Assembly (NCBI GenBank): GCA_003105195.1
Contig: PQAH01000037.1
Location: 1 to 47,375, forward strand
Direction: 5' to 3'
Source: Bradyrhizobiaceae bacterium
GTDB lineage: Bacteria > Pseudomonadota > Alphaproteobacteria > Rhizobiales > Xanthobacteraceae
Length of the DNA stretch: 47,375 nucleotides
Made by a program: the position numbers and the translations under genes. The notes under the pieces are model-generated. The model worked only from the letters and a program-made list of their open reading frames with translations. It made no database searches and was not told the origin of the DNA. The stretch's first letter is position 1. Each line of letters starts with the position of its first letter. This document shows, piece by piece, positions 37,784 through 46,991 of this stretch.

Positions 37784-40714
37784 ATGGGCGCGCAGCTCGT
37801 GCCGGGGCTTGAACGCCGGCTCAAGGCGGAGATCACGGGCGACGTCCTGTTCGATGCCTTCAGCCGCGGCCGCTACGCGACCGACGCCTCGCACTACCAG
37901 GTCATGCCGCTCGGCGTGGTGGCGCCGCGCAGCACGGCGGAGGCCGAGCGCGCCATCGCGCTCGCGCGCGAGGAGGGCGTCAGCGTGCTGCCGCGCGGCG
38001 GCGGCACCTCCCAGGCGGGCCAGACCGTCGGCGCCTCGCTGGTGATCGACTGCTCGAAATATCTCACCGGCCTCGTCGCCCTCGACGTCGGCGAGCGGCG
38101 CTGCATGGTCGAGCCCGGCATCGTGCTCGACGAGCTCAACCGCCGGCTGCGGCCCTATGGCCTCTGGTTCCCGGTCGACGTCTCGACCGCCTCGCGCGCC
38201 ACCATCGGCGGCATGGCGGCCAACAATTCCTGCGGCGGCCGCTCGCTGCGCTACGGCACCATGCGCGACAACGTGATCGCCATCGACGCCGTGCTGGCGG
38301 ACGGCACGCGCTCCCGTTTCGGCGAGGTGAAAGCCGGGCTCGCCGACCTGAAGGATGCGCGGCTGCGGCCGCTGGCGCAGGACCTGCTCGGCATCGGCCT
38401 GCGCGAGGCCGAGGAGGTGGCGGCGCGCTTTCCCAAGGTGCAGCGCCGGGTCGGCGGCTACAATCTCGATGCGCTCGCCCCCCATGCCCCGGCGCACAAC
38501 CTCGCCCACATCCTGGTGGGTTCCGAGGGCACGCTCGCCTTCTCGACCCGCATCGAGCTGAAGCTGTCGCCGCTGCTCGGCCGCCGCGCGGTCGGCGCCT
38601 GCCACTTCGGCAGCTTCCACGGCGCCATGGATGCGGCCCAGCACATCGTGAAGCTGAATCCCATCGCGGTCGAGCTGGTCGACCGCACGATGCTGGAGCT
38701 CGCGTCCGAGATCGCGATGTTCCGCCCGACCCTGCGCGAATTCGTGAACGGGCAGCCGGAAGCGATCCTGCTGGTGGAGTTCGGCGAGGACGACCAGGAC
38801 GAGAACCTGCGGCGTCTGAAGCGGCTCGGCGAGCTGATGGAGAGCCTCGGCTATGCCTGGGACAAGCCGGGCGCCTCGCGCGGCGGCGTCGTCGCCGTGA
38901 CCGATCCGCGGCTGCAGGCCGCGATCACCGAGGTGCGCACCTCCGGCCTCAACATCATGATGTCCATGAAGCAGGAGGGGAAGCCGGTCTCCTTCGTCGA
39001 GGACTGCGCGGTGCCGCTCGAGCACCTCGCCGACTACACGCGCCGGCTCACCGAGGTGTTCGAGCGGCACGGCACGCGCGGCACCTGGTACGCGCACGCC
39101 TCGGTCGGCTGCCTGCACGTGCGGCCGGTGCTCAACCTGCGCCTCGACAAGGACGTGAAGGCGATGCGGGCCATCGCCGAGGAGGCGTTCGGCTTCGTGC
39201 GGGAGTACAAGGGCTCGCATTCCGGCGAGCACGGCGACGGCCTGGTGCGCTCCGAGTTCAACGAGGTCATGTTCGGAACGCGGCTGGCGCGCGCCTTCGA
39301 GGCCGTGAAGGACCGCTTCGATCCGCAGGGCCTGTTCAATCCCGGCAAGATCGTGCGCGCGCCGAAATTCGACGACCGCACCCGGTTCCGCTACCACCCG
39401 GGCTATCGCGGCGAGGAGATGGCGACGGTCCTCGACTGGTCGGCCTGGCCCGGCGCCGGCGGCGGTTTCCAGGGCGCCGTCGAGATGTGCAACAACAACG
39501 GCGCCTGCCGCGATCTTTCGGGCGGCGTGATGTGCCCCTCCTACCGGGTCACCCGCGAGGAGCGCGACGTCACGCGCGGGCGCGCCAACTCGCTGCGCCT
39601 CGCGATCACGGGCCAGCTCGGGCCCGACGCCTTCGCGTCCGACGAGATGCGCGAGACGCTGAGCCTCTGCGTCTCCTGCAAGGCCTGCCGGCGCGAATGC
39701 CCGACCGGCGTCGACATGGCGCGCATGAAGATCGAGGTGCTGGCCGCCCGCGCGGCCCGCCGCGGCCTCTCGCTGCGCGACCGGCTGGTCGGCTATCTGC
39801 CGCGCTACGCGCCCTATGCGGCCAGGCTGCCGTGGCTCGCCAACCTGCGCGACCTGCTGCCCGGCGCCGCGATGCTCTCCGAGCTGGTCGCCGGCCTGAG
39901 CGCGCGCCGGCGCCTGCCGCGCTGGCGCGCGGACTGGTTCCGGGATCCGCCGACCCCCACGGGTCCGGCGGGCGGGCCCGAGGTCGTGCTGCTCGCCGAC
40001 ACCTTCAACCGCTATTTCGAGCCCGAGAACCTGCACGCCGCCACCGCCGTGCTCGCGGCCGCCGGCTACCGCGTGCACGTGGCCCGCGCCGCCGATGGCG
40101 AACGCCCGCTGTGCTGCGGCCGCACCTTCCTCTCGGTCGGCAAGGTCGACGAGGCGCGGCACGAGGCCGAGCGGACCATGGCGGCGCTCGCGCCCCATGT
40201 GGTCCGCGGCGTGCCCGTGGTGGGACTCGAGCCGAGCTGCGTGCTCGGCTTCCGCGACGAGATTCCGGCGCTGCTGACGGGCGGGCACACGCGCGAGCTC
40301 GCGTTGGACGTGCTGCTGTTCGAGGAGTTCCTGGTGCGCGAGGCCGCCGCGCAACGCCTCTCGCTCGACCTGAAGCCGACGGCGCGCCGCGCATTGGTGC
40401 ACGGGCATTGCCACCAGAAATCCTTCGGCATGTTCGGCGCCGCGACCTCGCTGCTCGGCCTGGTGCCGGGCCTCGCGGTCGAGCCGGTCGAGTCGAGCTG
40501 CTGCGGCATGGCCGGCGCCTTCGGCTACGGCGCCGAGACCCTCGACGTCTCGCTCGCCATGGGCGAGCTCTCCCTGCTGCCCGCCGTGCGCAAGGCCGAT
40601 GCCGACACGCTCGTCGTCGCCAACGGCACCTCCTGCCGCCACCAGATCCACGACGGCACCGGCCGCGCCGCCCTGCACGTCGCCCGCGTGCTGGAGATGA
40701 GCCTGGCGTCCTAG
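37784..40714 (+). CDS. FAD-linked oxidase / 4Fe-4S / CCG-domain dehydrogenase (YdiJ-like)
   Basis: A 976-residue single-chain 2-hydroxyacid dehydrogenase. The N-terminal FAD_binding_4 domain has LPRGGGTSQAGQTVGASLVI and ATIGGMAANNSCGGRSLRYG, followed by the FAD-oxidase C domain ending with HSGEHGDGLVRSEFN and LFNPGKIV. Fe-S ligands come from CNNNGACR...MCPSYR (about 568-590) and CVSCKACRRECP (about 629). Two CCG modules, LCCGRTFLSVGK (about 777) and SCCGMAGAFGYG (about 905), follow. The architecture equals E. coli YdiJ, a D-2-hydroxyglutarate dehydrogenase. ATG 37784 is preferred to the GTG at 37778. It is divergent from the gctAB-like operon. Confidence 0.9.
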   Translation: MGAQLVPGLERRLKAEITGDVLFDAFSRGRYATDASHYQVMPLGVVAPRSTAEAERAIALAREEGVSVLPRGGGTSQAGQTVGASLVIDCSKYLTGLVALDVGERRCMVEPGIVLDELNRRLRPYGLWFPVDVSTASRATIGGMAANNSCGGRSLRYGTMRDNVIAIDAVLADGTRSRFGEVKAGLADLKDARLRPLAQDLLGIGLREAEEVAARFPKVQRRVGGYNLDALAPHAPAHNLAHILVGSEGTLAFSTRIELKLSPLLGRRAVGACHFGSFHGAMDAAQHIVKLNPIAVELVDRTMLELASEIAMFRPTLREFVNGQPEAILLVEFGEDDQDENLRRLKRLGELMESLGYAWDKPGASRGGVVAVTDPRLQAAITEVRTSGLNIMMSMKQEGKPVSFVEDCAVPLEHLADYTRRLTEVFERHGTRGTWYAHASVGCLHVRPVLNLRLDKDVKAMRAIAEEAFGFVREYKGSHSGEHGDGLVRSEFNEVMFGTRLARAFEAVKDRFDPQGLFNPGKIVRAPKFDDRTRFRYHPGYRGEEMATVLDWSAWPGAGGGFQGAVEMCNNNGACRDLSGGVMCPSYRVTREERDVTRGRANSLRLAITGQLGPDAFASDEMRETLSLCVSCKACRRECPTGVDMARMKIEVLAARAARRGLSLRDRLVGYLPRYAPYAARLPWLANLRDLLPGAAMLSELVAGLSARRRLPRWRADWFRDPPTPTGPAGGPEVVLLADTFNRYFEPENLHAATAVLAAAGYRVHVARAADGERPLCCGRTFLSVGKVDEARHEAERTMAALAPHVVRGVPVVGLEPSCVLGFRDEIPALLTGGHTRELALDVLLFEEFLVREAAAQRLSLDLKPTARRALVHGHCHQKSFGMFGAATSLLGLVPGLAVEPVESSCCGMAGAFGYGAETLDVSLAMGELSLLPAVRKADADTLVVANGTSCRHQIHDGTGRAALHVARVLEMSLAS

Positions 40715-40785
40715 CTCAGGCGGATCGCCGTATAGACGAAGACCGCAGCGACGATCGCGGCAATCATCAAGAGGTTCCTGTTCAC
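40711..40785 (-). CDS. Putative 24-residue membrane peptide
   Basis: A GTG at 40785 opens a 24-codon frame reading VNRNLLMIAAIVAAVFVY then TAIRLS. It is a basic N-terminus followed by one membrane helix, a pattern common among small rhizobial membrane peptides. Its TAG and the TAG of the convergent dehydrogenase gene share the palindrome CTAG at 40711-40714. No strong ribosome binding site is seen, and the frame is short, so it may not be expressed. Confidence 0.4.
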   Translation of the reverse strand: MNRNLLMIAAIVAAVFVYTAIRLS

Positions 40786-40811
40786 TGTGCACCGTCGGCC
40801 GGAGAAAAGAA

Positions 40812-40837
40812 GCGGAGGACCCTGACGGATCCTCCGC
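40812..40837 (-). terminator. Intrinsic terminator at the end of the TRAP operon
   Basis: Arms gcggagga (40812-40819) and tcctccgc (40830-40837) form an 8-bp stem with a ten-base loop. Read on the minus strand the stem is followed by TTCTTTTCT, a T-rich tail. It lies about 120 bases beyond the stop of the DctM gene, consistent with termination of that transcript. Confidence 0.7.
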
Positions 40838-40956
40838 CTCCGAGCGCCACCTGCGCCCGCCGGTCGGCAAGGCGGGGGCGCGTCCTCGCCACAGTGACAC
40901 ATGCGCTGGGGGAAAGCGAACCCGAACTGGCCGGCTGCCTGTCGGCTCCGGGTTCC

Positions 40957-42246
40957 CTATTTGTAGAACACATCGATCAGCACCAGCGAGATCCACGGCA
41001 CGTAGGTGCACAGCACCAGCACCGCGAGCAGCACTGCGATGAAGCCGAGATTGGCCTTGGTGGTCTCCCAGATGTCGGATCTGGCGATCGAGCAGGCCGC
41101 GATCAGCACCGAGGCGACCGGCGGGGTCTGCTGGCCGATCGCGAGGTTGAGGGTCAGCACCAGGCCGAAATGGATCGGGTCGATGCCGACCTGCTGGATC
41201 AGCGGCAGCACGATCGGCACCGTCAGGATGATCGCGGCGGCCGAGTGCAGGAACATGCCGAGCACGAGGAAGAAGACGTTGAGCAGCAGCAGCACCACAT
41301 AGGGATTGGTCGTGAGGTCGACCACCGCGCGGGCGAGGTTCTGCGGCAGGTGGCTCTCGGTCAGGTAGACGCCGATCAGGGCCGAGGAGGCGACCAGCAG
41401 CATCACCACGGCGGTCTGCAGCGCCGAATCGACGCAGGCGCGATAGAGCTGCGCCGGGCCGAGATCGCGATAGACCGCGCCCGCGATCGCGATCGCGGCG
41501 ACCACCGCCAGCGCCGCGCCCTCGGTCGCCGTGACGAAGCCGCCGAAGATGCCGCCCAGGATGATCACCGGCATCAGCAGCGCCCAGCTCGCCTCCCGGG
41601 CGGCGGCCGCCAGGCGGCGCAGCTGGAACGCCTCCTCGACCGGGAAATCGTACTTGCGGGCGTAGTAGTAGCAGAGCGCGAGCAGGGCGAGCCCGCCGAT
41701 CACGCCCGGGACGATGCCGGCGACGAACATCTGCACCGGCGAGACCTGCGCCATGGCGGCATAGAGGATCATCGGGATCGACGGCGGGATGATGATCGCG
41801 AGGCTCGCGGACGAGGAGGTGACGGCGGCCGCGAACTCCTTGCTGTAGCCGCGCTTCTTCATCGCCGGGATCAGCAGCGAGCCGAGCGCCGCCACGTCGG
41901 CCACCGCCGAGCCCGAGATCTCGGCGAAGAACATGGAGGTGCCGACGTTCACCATCGCGAGGCCGCCGCGGATGAAGCCGAGCAGCGCGGTCGCGAGGTC
42001 GATCAGGCGGCGCGAGATCGAGGAGGCGTTCATGATGCCGCCGGCGAGCACGAACAGCGGCACCGCCAGCAGCGGGAAGTTGGTCGCGCCCTCGAACATC
42101 ACCAGCGCGACGTTCGGGAGCATGTACGCGCCCTGGGTGATCCAGATCGCTCCCGCCGCGACCACGCCGAGCGCAACCGCGATCGGCACGTTCACCATCA
42201 CCAGGCCGAACATCACGACCAGCATGGTCCCGACCGTGACGCTCAT
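40957..42246 (-). CDS. dctM: TRAP transporter large permease (DctM)
   Basis: A 429-residue protein with about 12 membrane helices. It shows MFGLVMVNVPIAVALGVVAA, FPLLAVPLFVLAGGIMNASS, GTSMFFAEISGSAVADVAAL and IIPPSIPMILYAAMAQVSP. The GSAVAD and IIPPS motifs are diagnostic of DctM. It is the ion-coupled transport subunit, joined to the small subunit gene by an ATGA overlap. Confidence 0.95.
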   Translation of the reverse strand: MSVTVGTMLVVMFGLVMVNVPIAVALGVVAAGAIWITQGAYMLPNVALVMFEGATNFPLLAVPLFVLAGGIMNASSISRRLIDLATALLGFIRGGLAMVNVGTSMFFAEISGSAVADVAALGSLLIPAMKKRGYSKEFAAAVTSSSASLAIIIPPSIPMILYAAMAQVSPVQMFVAGIVPGVIGGLALLALCYYYARKYDFPVEEAFQLRRLAAAAREASWALLMPVIILGGIFGGFVTATEGAALAVVAAIAIAGAVYRDLGPAQLYRACVDSALQTAVVMLLVASSALIGVYLTESHLPQNLARAVVDLTTNPYVVLLLLNVFFLVLGMFLHSAAAIILTVPIVLPLIQQVGIDPIHFGLVLTLNLAIGQQTPPVASVLIAACSIARSDIWETTKANLGFIAVLLAVLVLCTYVPWISLVLIDVFYK

Positions 42247-42800
42247 GGCCGCGGGTCCCCGCGCGCGGCCACGATCGGCACGACGTCGACCGCCTCGAGC
42301 GCCTCCTTGAGCTCGTGCTCGATGATCGGTCCGCGCCGCGCCTCGCGCACCAGGTCGGGCAGGCGGATCAGCTCGGCCAGCACGAACAGCGCGGAGGCGA
42401 CCGGGATCGCCGACTGCGTGACCTGCTGCGAGACCTCGGGCAGCGAGACCAGCGTGGTGCCGCCGAGGATCTGCACGACCTGGACGCCCGTGACCGCGAG
42501 CAGCACGAAGAACAGGATCGTCACCGCCGAGGCGAACAGGGTCGCGCCGACCCGCAGGCCCGCCGGCATGGCGTTGACCAGGCCCGGGAAGCCGATATGG
42601 GCGCCGCGCAGCGCCGCCAGAGCGCCCGCGTAATAGGTGAGCCAGGCGAGCGCGATCGAGGCGACCTCGTCGTACCAGACCAGCGACAGCCCGAGCCAGC
42701 GATAGACGAAGCCCGCGATGACGATTCCCGCGACGCCGACGATGAGCGCGACCGCGACCAGCTCCAGCAGGCGGTCATAGATGCTTCGCAAGCGGCCCAT
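42243..42800 (-). CDS. dctQ: TRAP transporter small permease (DctQ)
   Basis: A 185-residue protein with four helices, for example LLELVAVALIVGVAGIVIAG and VRVGATLFASAVTILFFVLL-like region ATLFASAVTILFFVLLAVTG. The DctQ motif YRWLGLSLVWYDEVASIALA with the conserved W and E is present. It bridges the binding protein and DctM. The C-terminus is a polar tail of about 35 residues. The gene follows dctP by 84 bases containing a GC-rich direct repeat. Confidence 0.9.
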   Translation of the reverse strand: MGRLRSIYDRLLELVAVALIVGVAGIVIAGFVYRWLGLSLVWYDEVASIALAWLTYYAGALAALRGAHIGFPGLVNAMPAGLRVGATLFASAVTILFFVLLAVTGVQVVQILGGTTLVSLPEVSQQVTQSAIPVASALFVLAELIRLPDLVREARRGPIIEHELKEALEAVDVVPIVAARGDPRP

Positions 42801-42846
42801 GCGGCCTCGGGCAATGCGGGACGGGAAGGACGGCGGAGGGAAGGGG

Positions 42847-42884
42847 CGGCGCGCCGCCGCGGCGGCCGGCGCGCCGCCGCGGCG
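42847..42884. repeat. 18-bp GC-rich direct repeat between dctP and dctQ
   Basis: cggcgcgccgccgcggcg occurs at 42847-42864 and 42867-42884, two bases apart, ending at the dctP stop codon. Each copy contains the self-complementary ggcgcgcc, and ccgcgg is also palindromic, so the RNA could fold into stable alternative stems. Such structures often protect the 3' end of a binding-protein message. Confidence 0.75.
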
Positions 42885-43865
42885 TCACGAGCCCTTGGCG
42901 AGGCCGAGCGCCTTGTCGATCAGCTCCTGTCCGCCTTTCACCTCCTTGGCGAACTCCTGGTAGACCGCCTTGCTGGCGGCGACGAAGGCGGCCTTGTCGG
43001 CCTCGTTCACCGCGATGCCGGCCTGCTTCATCTTGGCCAGGAACTCGTCGTCGAGCCGGCCGGCCATCTCGAGCGCGACCGGCTCCATCTCCTTGAGCGT
43101 CGCCTCGAGCGACTTGCGCACGTCCTCGGGGAGCCGCTGCCAGCTCGCGCCCGCCGTCACATAGGCCGGCGTGTAGACGTGGCCCGTGAGCGAGAGGTGC
43201 TTCTGCACCTCGTGGAAGCGCGCCGGGAAGATCTGCGCGAACGGGTTCTCCTGGCCGTCCATGACGCCGGTCTGCAGCGCCACGAACACCTCCTTGAACT
43301 CCATCGGGCTCGGGCTCGCGCCGTAGGCCTGGAACATCTTCACGCGCCAGACGCCGCCCGGCACGCGCAGCTTGATGCCCTTGAGGTCCTCGGGCTTCAC
43401 GATCGCCCGCTTGCTGTTGGTGATGTGGCGGAAGCCGTTCTCCCACACGGCCAGGATCCTGTAGCCCTGCTTCTCGACGATCGGGCCGAGCACCGGGTGG
43501 ATGATCTCCTTGGCGATGCGCGCGGCGTGGCCGCGGTCCTGCACCAGGTAGGGCATCTCGAACACGCCGAACTCCGGCGCGATCGAGGTCATCACGGTCG
43601 ACGGCAGCGCGAGGTCGACGGTGCCGAGCTTGAGCTTCTTCATCAGCTCGGTGTCGCTGCCGAGCTGGCTCGAGCCGTAGACCACGACCTTGGCCTTGTC
43701 GCCGAGCTTGGCATTGGCGCGCTTGGCGAACTCCTCGGCGGTCTGCGCGAACAGCGAGCCGGGCGCGCCGACATGGCCGAACTTGACCTCCTGCTGCGCG
43801 GCGGCGGCGCCGGCGAACAGCGTTGCTCCGCAGATGAGAGGCAGCAGCCTCCTGAGTGCGATCAT
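42885..43865 (-). CDS. dctP: TRAP transporter substrate-binding protein (DctP)
   Basis: A 326-residue periplasmic receptor. The signal peptide of 23 residues ends AAAA before QQEVKFGHVG. The DctP core is clear: the carboxylate-binding arginine R167 in LKGIKLRVPGG, and N207 in MDGQENPFAQI, plus LGTVDLALPSTVM and PAYVTAGASWQRLPEDV. It should bind an organic acid through its carboxylate. A GGGAGGACG box precedes the ATG. It starts the DctPQM set, 148 bases after the amidohydrolase gene. Confidence 0.94.
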   Translation of the reverse strand: MIALRRLLPLICGATLFAGAAAAQQEVKFGHVGAPGSLFAQTAEEFAKRANAKLGDKAKVVVYGSSQLGSDTELMKKLKLGTVDLALPSTVMTSIAPEFGVFEMPYLVQDRGHAARIAKEIIHPVLGPIVEKQGYRILAVWENGFRHITNSKRAIVKPEDLKGIKLRVPGGVWRVKMFQAYGASPSPMEFKEVFVALQTGVMDGQENPFAQIFPARFHEVQKHLSLTGHVYTPAYVTAGASWQRLPEDVRKSLEATLKEMEPVALEMAGRLDDEFLAKMKQAGIAVNEADKAAFVAASKAVYQEFAKEVKGGQELIDKALGLAKGS

Positions 43866-44013
43866 GGCGTCCTCCCGTTGGGGCTGCCGCCGGTCTCGTG
43901 CCGGCTTCGCCGCAGCCGCGTGATTTCGACCATGAAGGCAAATGTCGTCCGTGATGGCAAGGGAAGACGTCTGTGTGCGCCGCGGCATCGGGTCCCCGTG
44001 GCCCACCGCGGAG

Positions 44014-45027
44014 TCATTTGACGAAGGTCTTTCCCGTCATGGCTTCGAGATTGCGAAAATAGATCCGCTCGCGTTGCTCCTGGGTCAGCTCGAGGGCATC
44101 GAGGATGCGGATGGTCTCGCGGATGTAGCCCGGCCCCTTCTCGGGGTCGAACGGGCAGTCGGAGGCGAACACGACCTTGTCCGGCCGATAGAAGGCGAGG
44201 CCGCACAGCGTCGCGGCATCGGCGCCGAACACCGCGGTATCGGCGTAGAAGTCCTGCTTGAAGTAGTCGAGCGGGCGCTTCTTCAGGCTCTGGCGCAGCG
44301 AGACATAGTCCTCGTCCGAGGTGCGGGCGCCGAGCTGGTCCCAGCCGGGGCCGATGCGGCCTTCGAGCATCGGCACGATGCCGCCGAAATGGTGCACGAC
44401 GATCTTCAGGTTCGGATACCTGTCGAGGGTCTTCGAGAACACCATGCGCGCCATGAAGGCGGCGGTCTCGTAGGACCAGCCGAAGGTCCACCAGATCTCG
44501 TAGAGCGATTTCGCCTCGTCGAGATAGTCGGGCTGGTTGGCGCCGCGGGTCGGGTGCACCCAGACCGGCTTGCCGAGCCGGTCCATGGCCGCGAAGAAGG
44601 GCTCGAACTCCGGCCGGTCGAGCGGCCTGCCGTTGATGTTGGTGACGATCTGCAGGCCGCAGGCGCCGAGCTCGCGCACCGCGCGCTCCGCCTCGCGCGC
44701 CCCGGCGTCGGGCGCCGTCAACGGCGCCTCCGCGACGAAGCCCGCGAACTGGTCGGGGTACCGGGTGCACAGCTCGGCGAGCCCGTCATTGGCGATGCGG
44801 GCGACCTCCTCGGCCTTCTCGGGCGCGTTGAAGGCGCTGATCGGCGGCAGCGCCAGCGAGATGATCTGGCGGTAGTCCGGGAACGAGTCGACGATCTTCC
44901 GGCGCAGGTCGAGGTCGTGCAGCGCCGGGAGCTCGGTCACCCGCTTGCCGATGTCGCGCACGCCGCCGGCGAGCAGGCGCTCGAAGTATTTCTGCGGGAA
45001 GAAGTGGGTATAGGCGTCGATGCGCAT
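44014..45027 (-). CDS. Amidohydrolase-2 family protein (decarboxylase/hydrolase)
   Basis: A 337-residue TIM-barrel enzyme of the ACMSD-like amidohydrolase-2 family. The metal site is recognisable as DAYTHFFP (H8), WVHPTRG (H158), VHHFGG (H212/H213) and FASDCPFD (D290). The first His of the usual HxH is Y6, which is seen in some decarboxylase branches where another residue takes its place. Relatives decarboxylate aromatic or unsaturated acids or hydrolyse lactones. Its position between a fused TRAP permease and a DctPQM set suggests it acts on an imported acid. Confidence 0.9.
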   Translation of the reverse strand: MRIDAYTHFFPQKYFERLLAGGVRDIGKRVTELPALHDLDLRRKIVDSFPDYRQIISLALPPISAFNAPEKAEEVARIANDGLAELCTRYPDQFAGFVAEAPLTAPDAGAREAERAVRELGACGLQIVTNINGRPLDRPEFEPFFAAMDRLGKPVWVHPTRGANQPDYLDEAKSLYEIWWTFGWSYETAAFMARMVFSKTLDRYPNLKIVVHHFGGIVPMLEGRIGPGWDQLGARTSDEDYVSLRQSLKKRPLDYFKQDFYADTAVFGADAATLCGLAFYRPDKVVFASDCPFDPEKGPGYIRETIRILDALELTQEQRERIYFRNLEAMTGKTFVK

Positions 45028-45057
45028 CGTCGGCTCCGTTTCTTGGTCGTATCGAGG

Positions 45058-46983
45058 TCAGGCGTTGCGGGACATTGCGGGCTTCTCGGCCGGTTTGCGC
45101 GCCGCGCGTCCGCGCCACAGCTCGAACGCGATGGCCGCGGCGGCGCCGGCGACGCCGACGAGGTTCGCGATCGGCGCCCCCGCGAACAGGTCCACCGGCG
45201 CGAGCAGCATCAGCGCGAGGACGCCGTAGGCCAGCCGCAGCGGCGGCGCGACCGCGACCCGCAGATGGCCCACCACCGCGACGCTGCCGAGATAGACGCC
45301 GAGCAGCGCGGTCGCGGCCGAGATCGCGACCTGCAGCGGCTCGCCGCGCAGGATCAGCTGCGGCGAGAGCGCGAACAGGAACGGGATCAGGTAGGCCGAC
45401 CAGCCGATCCGCACCGAGGTCCAGCCGGTGCGCCAGAAATCCGCCTCGGCGATGTTGGCGGCCGCGAAGGCCGCGAAGGCGACCGGCGGCGTCACCATGG
45501 ACAGCATGCCGAAATACATCACGAACAGGTGCGCCTGCATGGGCGCGATGCCGGCCTGCACCAGGGCCGGCGCCGCGAGCGTCGCCATGATCACGTAGAC
45601 GCCGACCGTCGGCATGCCCATGCCGAGCACGATCGCGACCAGCGCCGCGACCACGAGCAGGACCAGGATGTTGTTGCCGCTCGCCGCGAGGAGCTGCAGG
45701 GTGAGCCCGAAGGCGACGCCCGTGAGGTTGAGCACGCCGATCACCAGGCCGGCCGCCGCCGTGACCACGATGATGTCGAGCACGCTGCCGCCGGTCGAGA
45801 CGACGCCCGAGACCGCCTCGCGCGCGCCCAGGCGCTTGCCGCCGTAGCCGAACGTCATGCCCAAGACGATCAGCAGCACGGTCGCGAGCAGGGCGGCGAT
45901 CTCGGGCCGCAGGTTCCACCAGACCAGCCCGCCGATCAGCGCCGCGAAGGGGATCGGGAAGTGCCAGCCGCGCGCCAGCACGGTGAGCACGGCGGGCAGC
46001 CGGTCGAGCGGCGCGCCCGCGATGCCGCGCTTGGCGGCCTCGAGGTCCACCTGGATGAACAGCGCCGCGTAGTAGAGCAGGGCCGGCAGGAACGCCGCGA
46101 TCATCACCTCGCGATAGGGCACCTGCAAATACTCGGCGACCAGGAAGGCGGCCGCGCCCATCACGGGCGGCATCAGCTGTCCGCCCGTCGAGCCGACCGC
46201 CTCGATGGCGGCCGAGGTGTGCGGCGGAAAGCCGGAGCGCTTCATCAGCGGGATCGTCACGATGCCGACCCCCGCCACATTGGCGACCGCGCTGCCCGAG
46301 ATCATGCCGAACAGGCCCGAGCCCACCACCGCGATCTTGGCGGAGCCGCCGCGGTAGCGGCCCATGGCCGCCATGGCGAGGTCGGTGAAGTACTCGCCGC
46401 CGCCGCAGCGGGTGAGGATCTGGCCCATCAGGATGAACGGCAGCACGATGACGACCGCGACCTGCAGCGACTGGCCGAGCAGGGCGTTGGTGTCGATGCC
46501 GAGATAGACCGCAAGTCGCGTGAGCTCGACCTTGCGGCTCGCGAACACGCCCGGCAGCAGGAAGCCGAGCAGCGCATAGCCGCACAGCACCAGGATCACG
46601 ATGGTGAGCGCGAGCCCCGCGGTGCGCCGCGTCGCCTCCAGCACCAGCAGCACGATCACCGAGGCGACCATCACGCCGTCCACGGGCCGGTGGACGAGCT
46701 CGTGGATCAGCGCGGGATAGCGGAACGCCACGTAGAGGCAGGCCGCGAGCCCCGCGAGCCCCGCGACCACGTCGTGGAGGGGGACCGGCTTCGCGGGTCC
46801 GCCCGCGGGCGTGGAGCCGAAATAGACCAGCGCCAGCGTGAGCCCGAGCACGGTGGCGAGGAACTGCTCGGTGAACAGCGCCAGGTTCAGCCGTCCCGGC
46901 GCGTCGGCGACCCAGAGCACCACGCAGGCGATCAGCACCGCCTGCAGGGCGACGACGACGGGTCTGACCAGGCCGGGCGACAT
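45058..46983 (-). CDS. Fused TRAP transporter permease (DctQM type)
   Basis: A 641-residue membrane protein with the small (about 1-180) and large subunits joined in one chain. The large-subunit hallmarks are VGSGLFGMISGSAVANVAGV, IEAVGSTGGQLMPPVMGAAA, NLTGVAFGLTLQL, VLGMGMPTVGVYVIMATLA and MVTPPVAFAAFAAANIAEAD. Such fused permeases usually work with a TAXI-type binding protein. None is encoded in this window, so it must lie beyond the right edge or elsewhere, or the dctP product serves both. The start at ATG 46983 follows TTGAGG; a TTG at 46995 is unlikely. The gap to the preceding gene is eight bases. Confidence 0.92.
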   Translation of the reverse strand: MSPGLVRPVVVALQAVLIACVVLWVADAPGRLNLALFTEQFLATVLGLTLALVYFGSTPAGGPAKPVPLHDVVAGLAGLAACLYVAFRYPALIHELVHRPVDGVMVASVIVLLVLEATRRTAGLALTIVILVLCGYALLGFLLPGVFASRKVELTRLAVYLGIDTNALLGQSLQVAVVIVLPFILMGQILTRCGGGEYFTDLAMAAMGRYRGGSAKIAVVGSGLFGMISGSAVANVAGVGIVTIPLMKRSGFPPHTSAAIEAVGSTGGQLMPPVMGAAAFLVAEYLQVPYREVMIAAFLPALLYYAALFIQVDLEAAKRGIAGAPLDRLPAVLTVLARGWHFPIPFAALIGGLVWWNLRPEIAALLATVLLIVLGMTFGYGGKRLGAREAVSGVVSTGGSVLDIIVVTAAAGLVIGVLNLTGVAFGLTLQLLAASGNNILVLLVVAALVAIVLGMGMPTVGVYVIMATLAAPALVQAGIAPMQAHLFVMYFGMLSMVTPPVAFAAFAAANIAEADFWRTGWTSVRIGWSAYLIPFLFALSPQLILRGEPLQVAISAATALLGVYLGSVAVVGHLRVAVAPPLRLAYGVLALMLLAPVDLFAGAPIANLVGVAGAAAAIAFELWRGRAARKPAEKPAMSRNA

Positions 46984-46991
46984 CGGTTGCC

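Noticed and set aside
39487..42633. A plus-strand open frame of over 1000 codons
   Set aside because: It overlaps the dehydrogenase gene in another frame and the TRAP permease on the other strand. Its translation is rich in R, H, E, D and Q without domains, as expected for shadow frames in GC-rich DNA.
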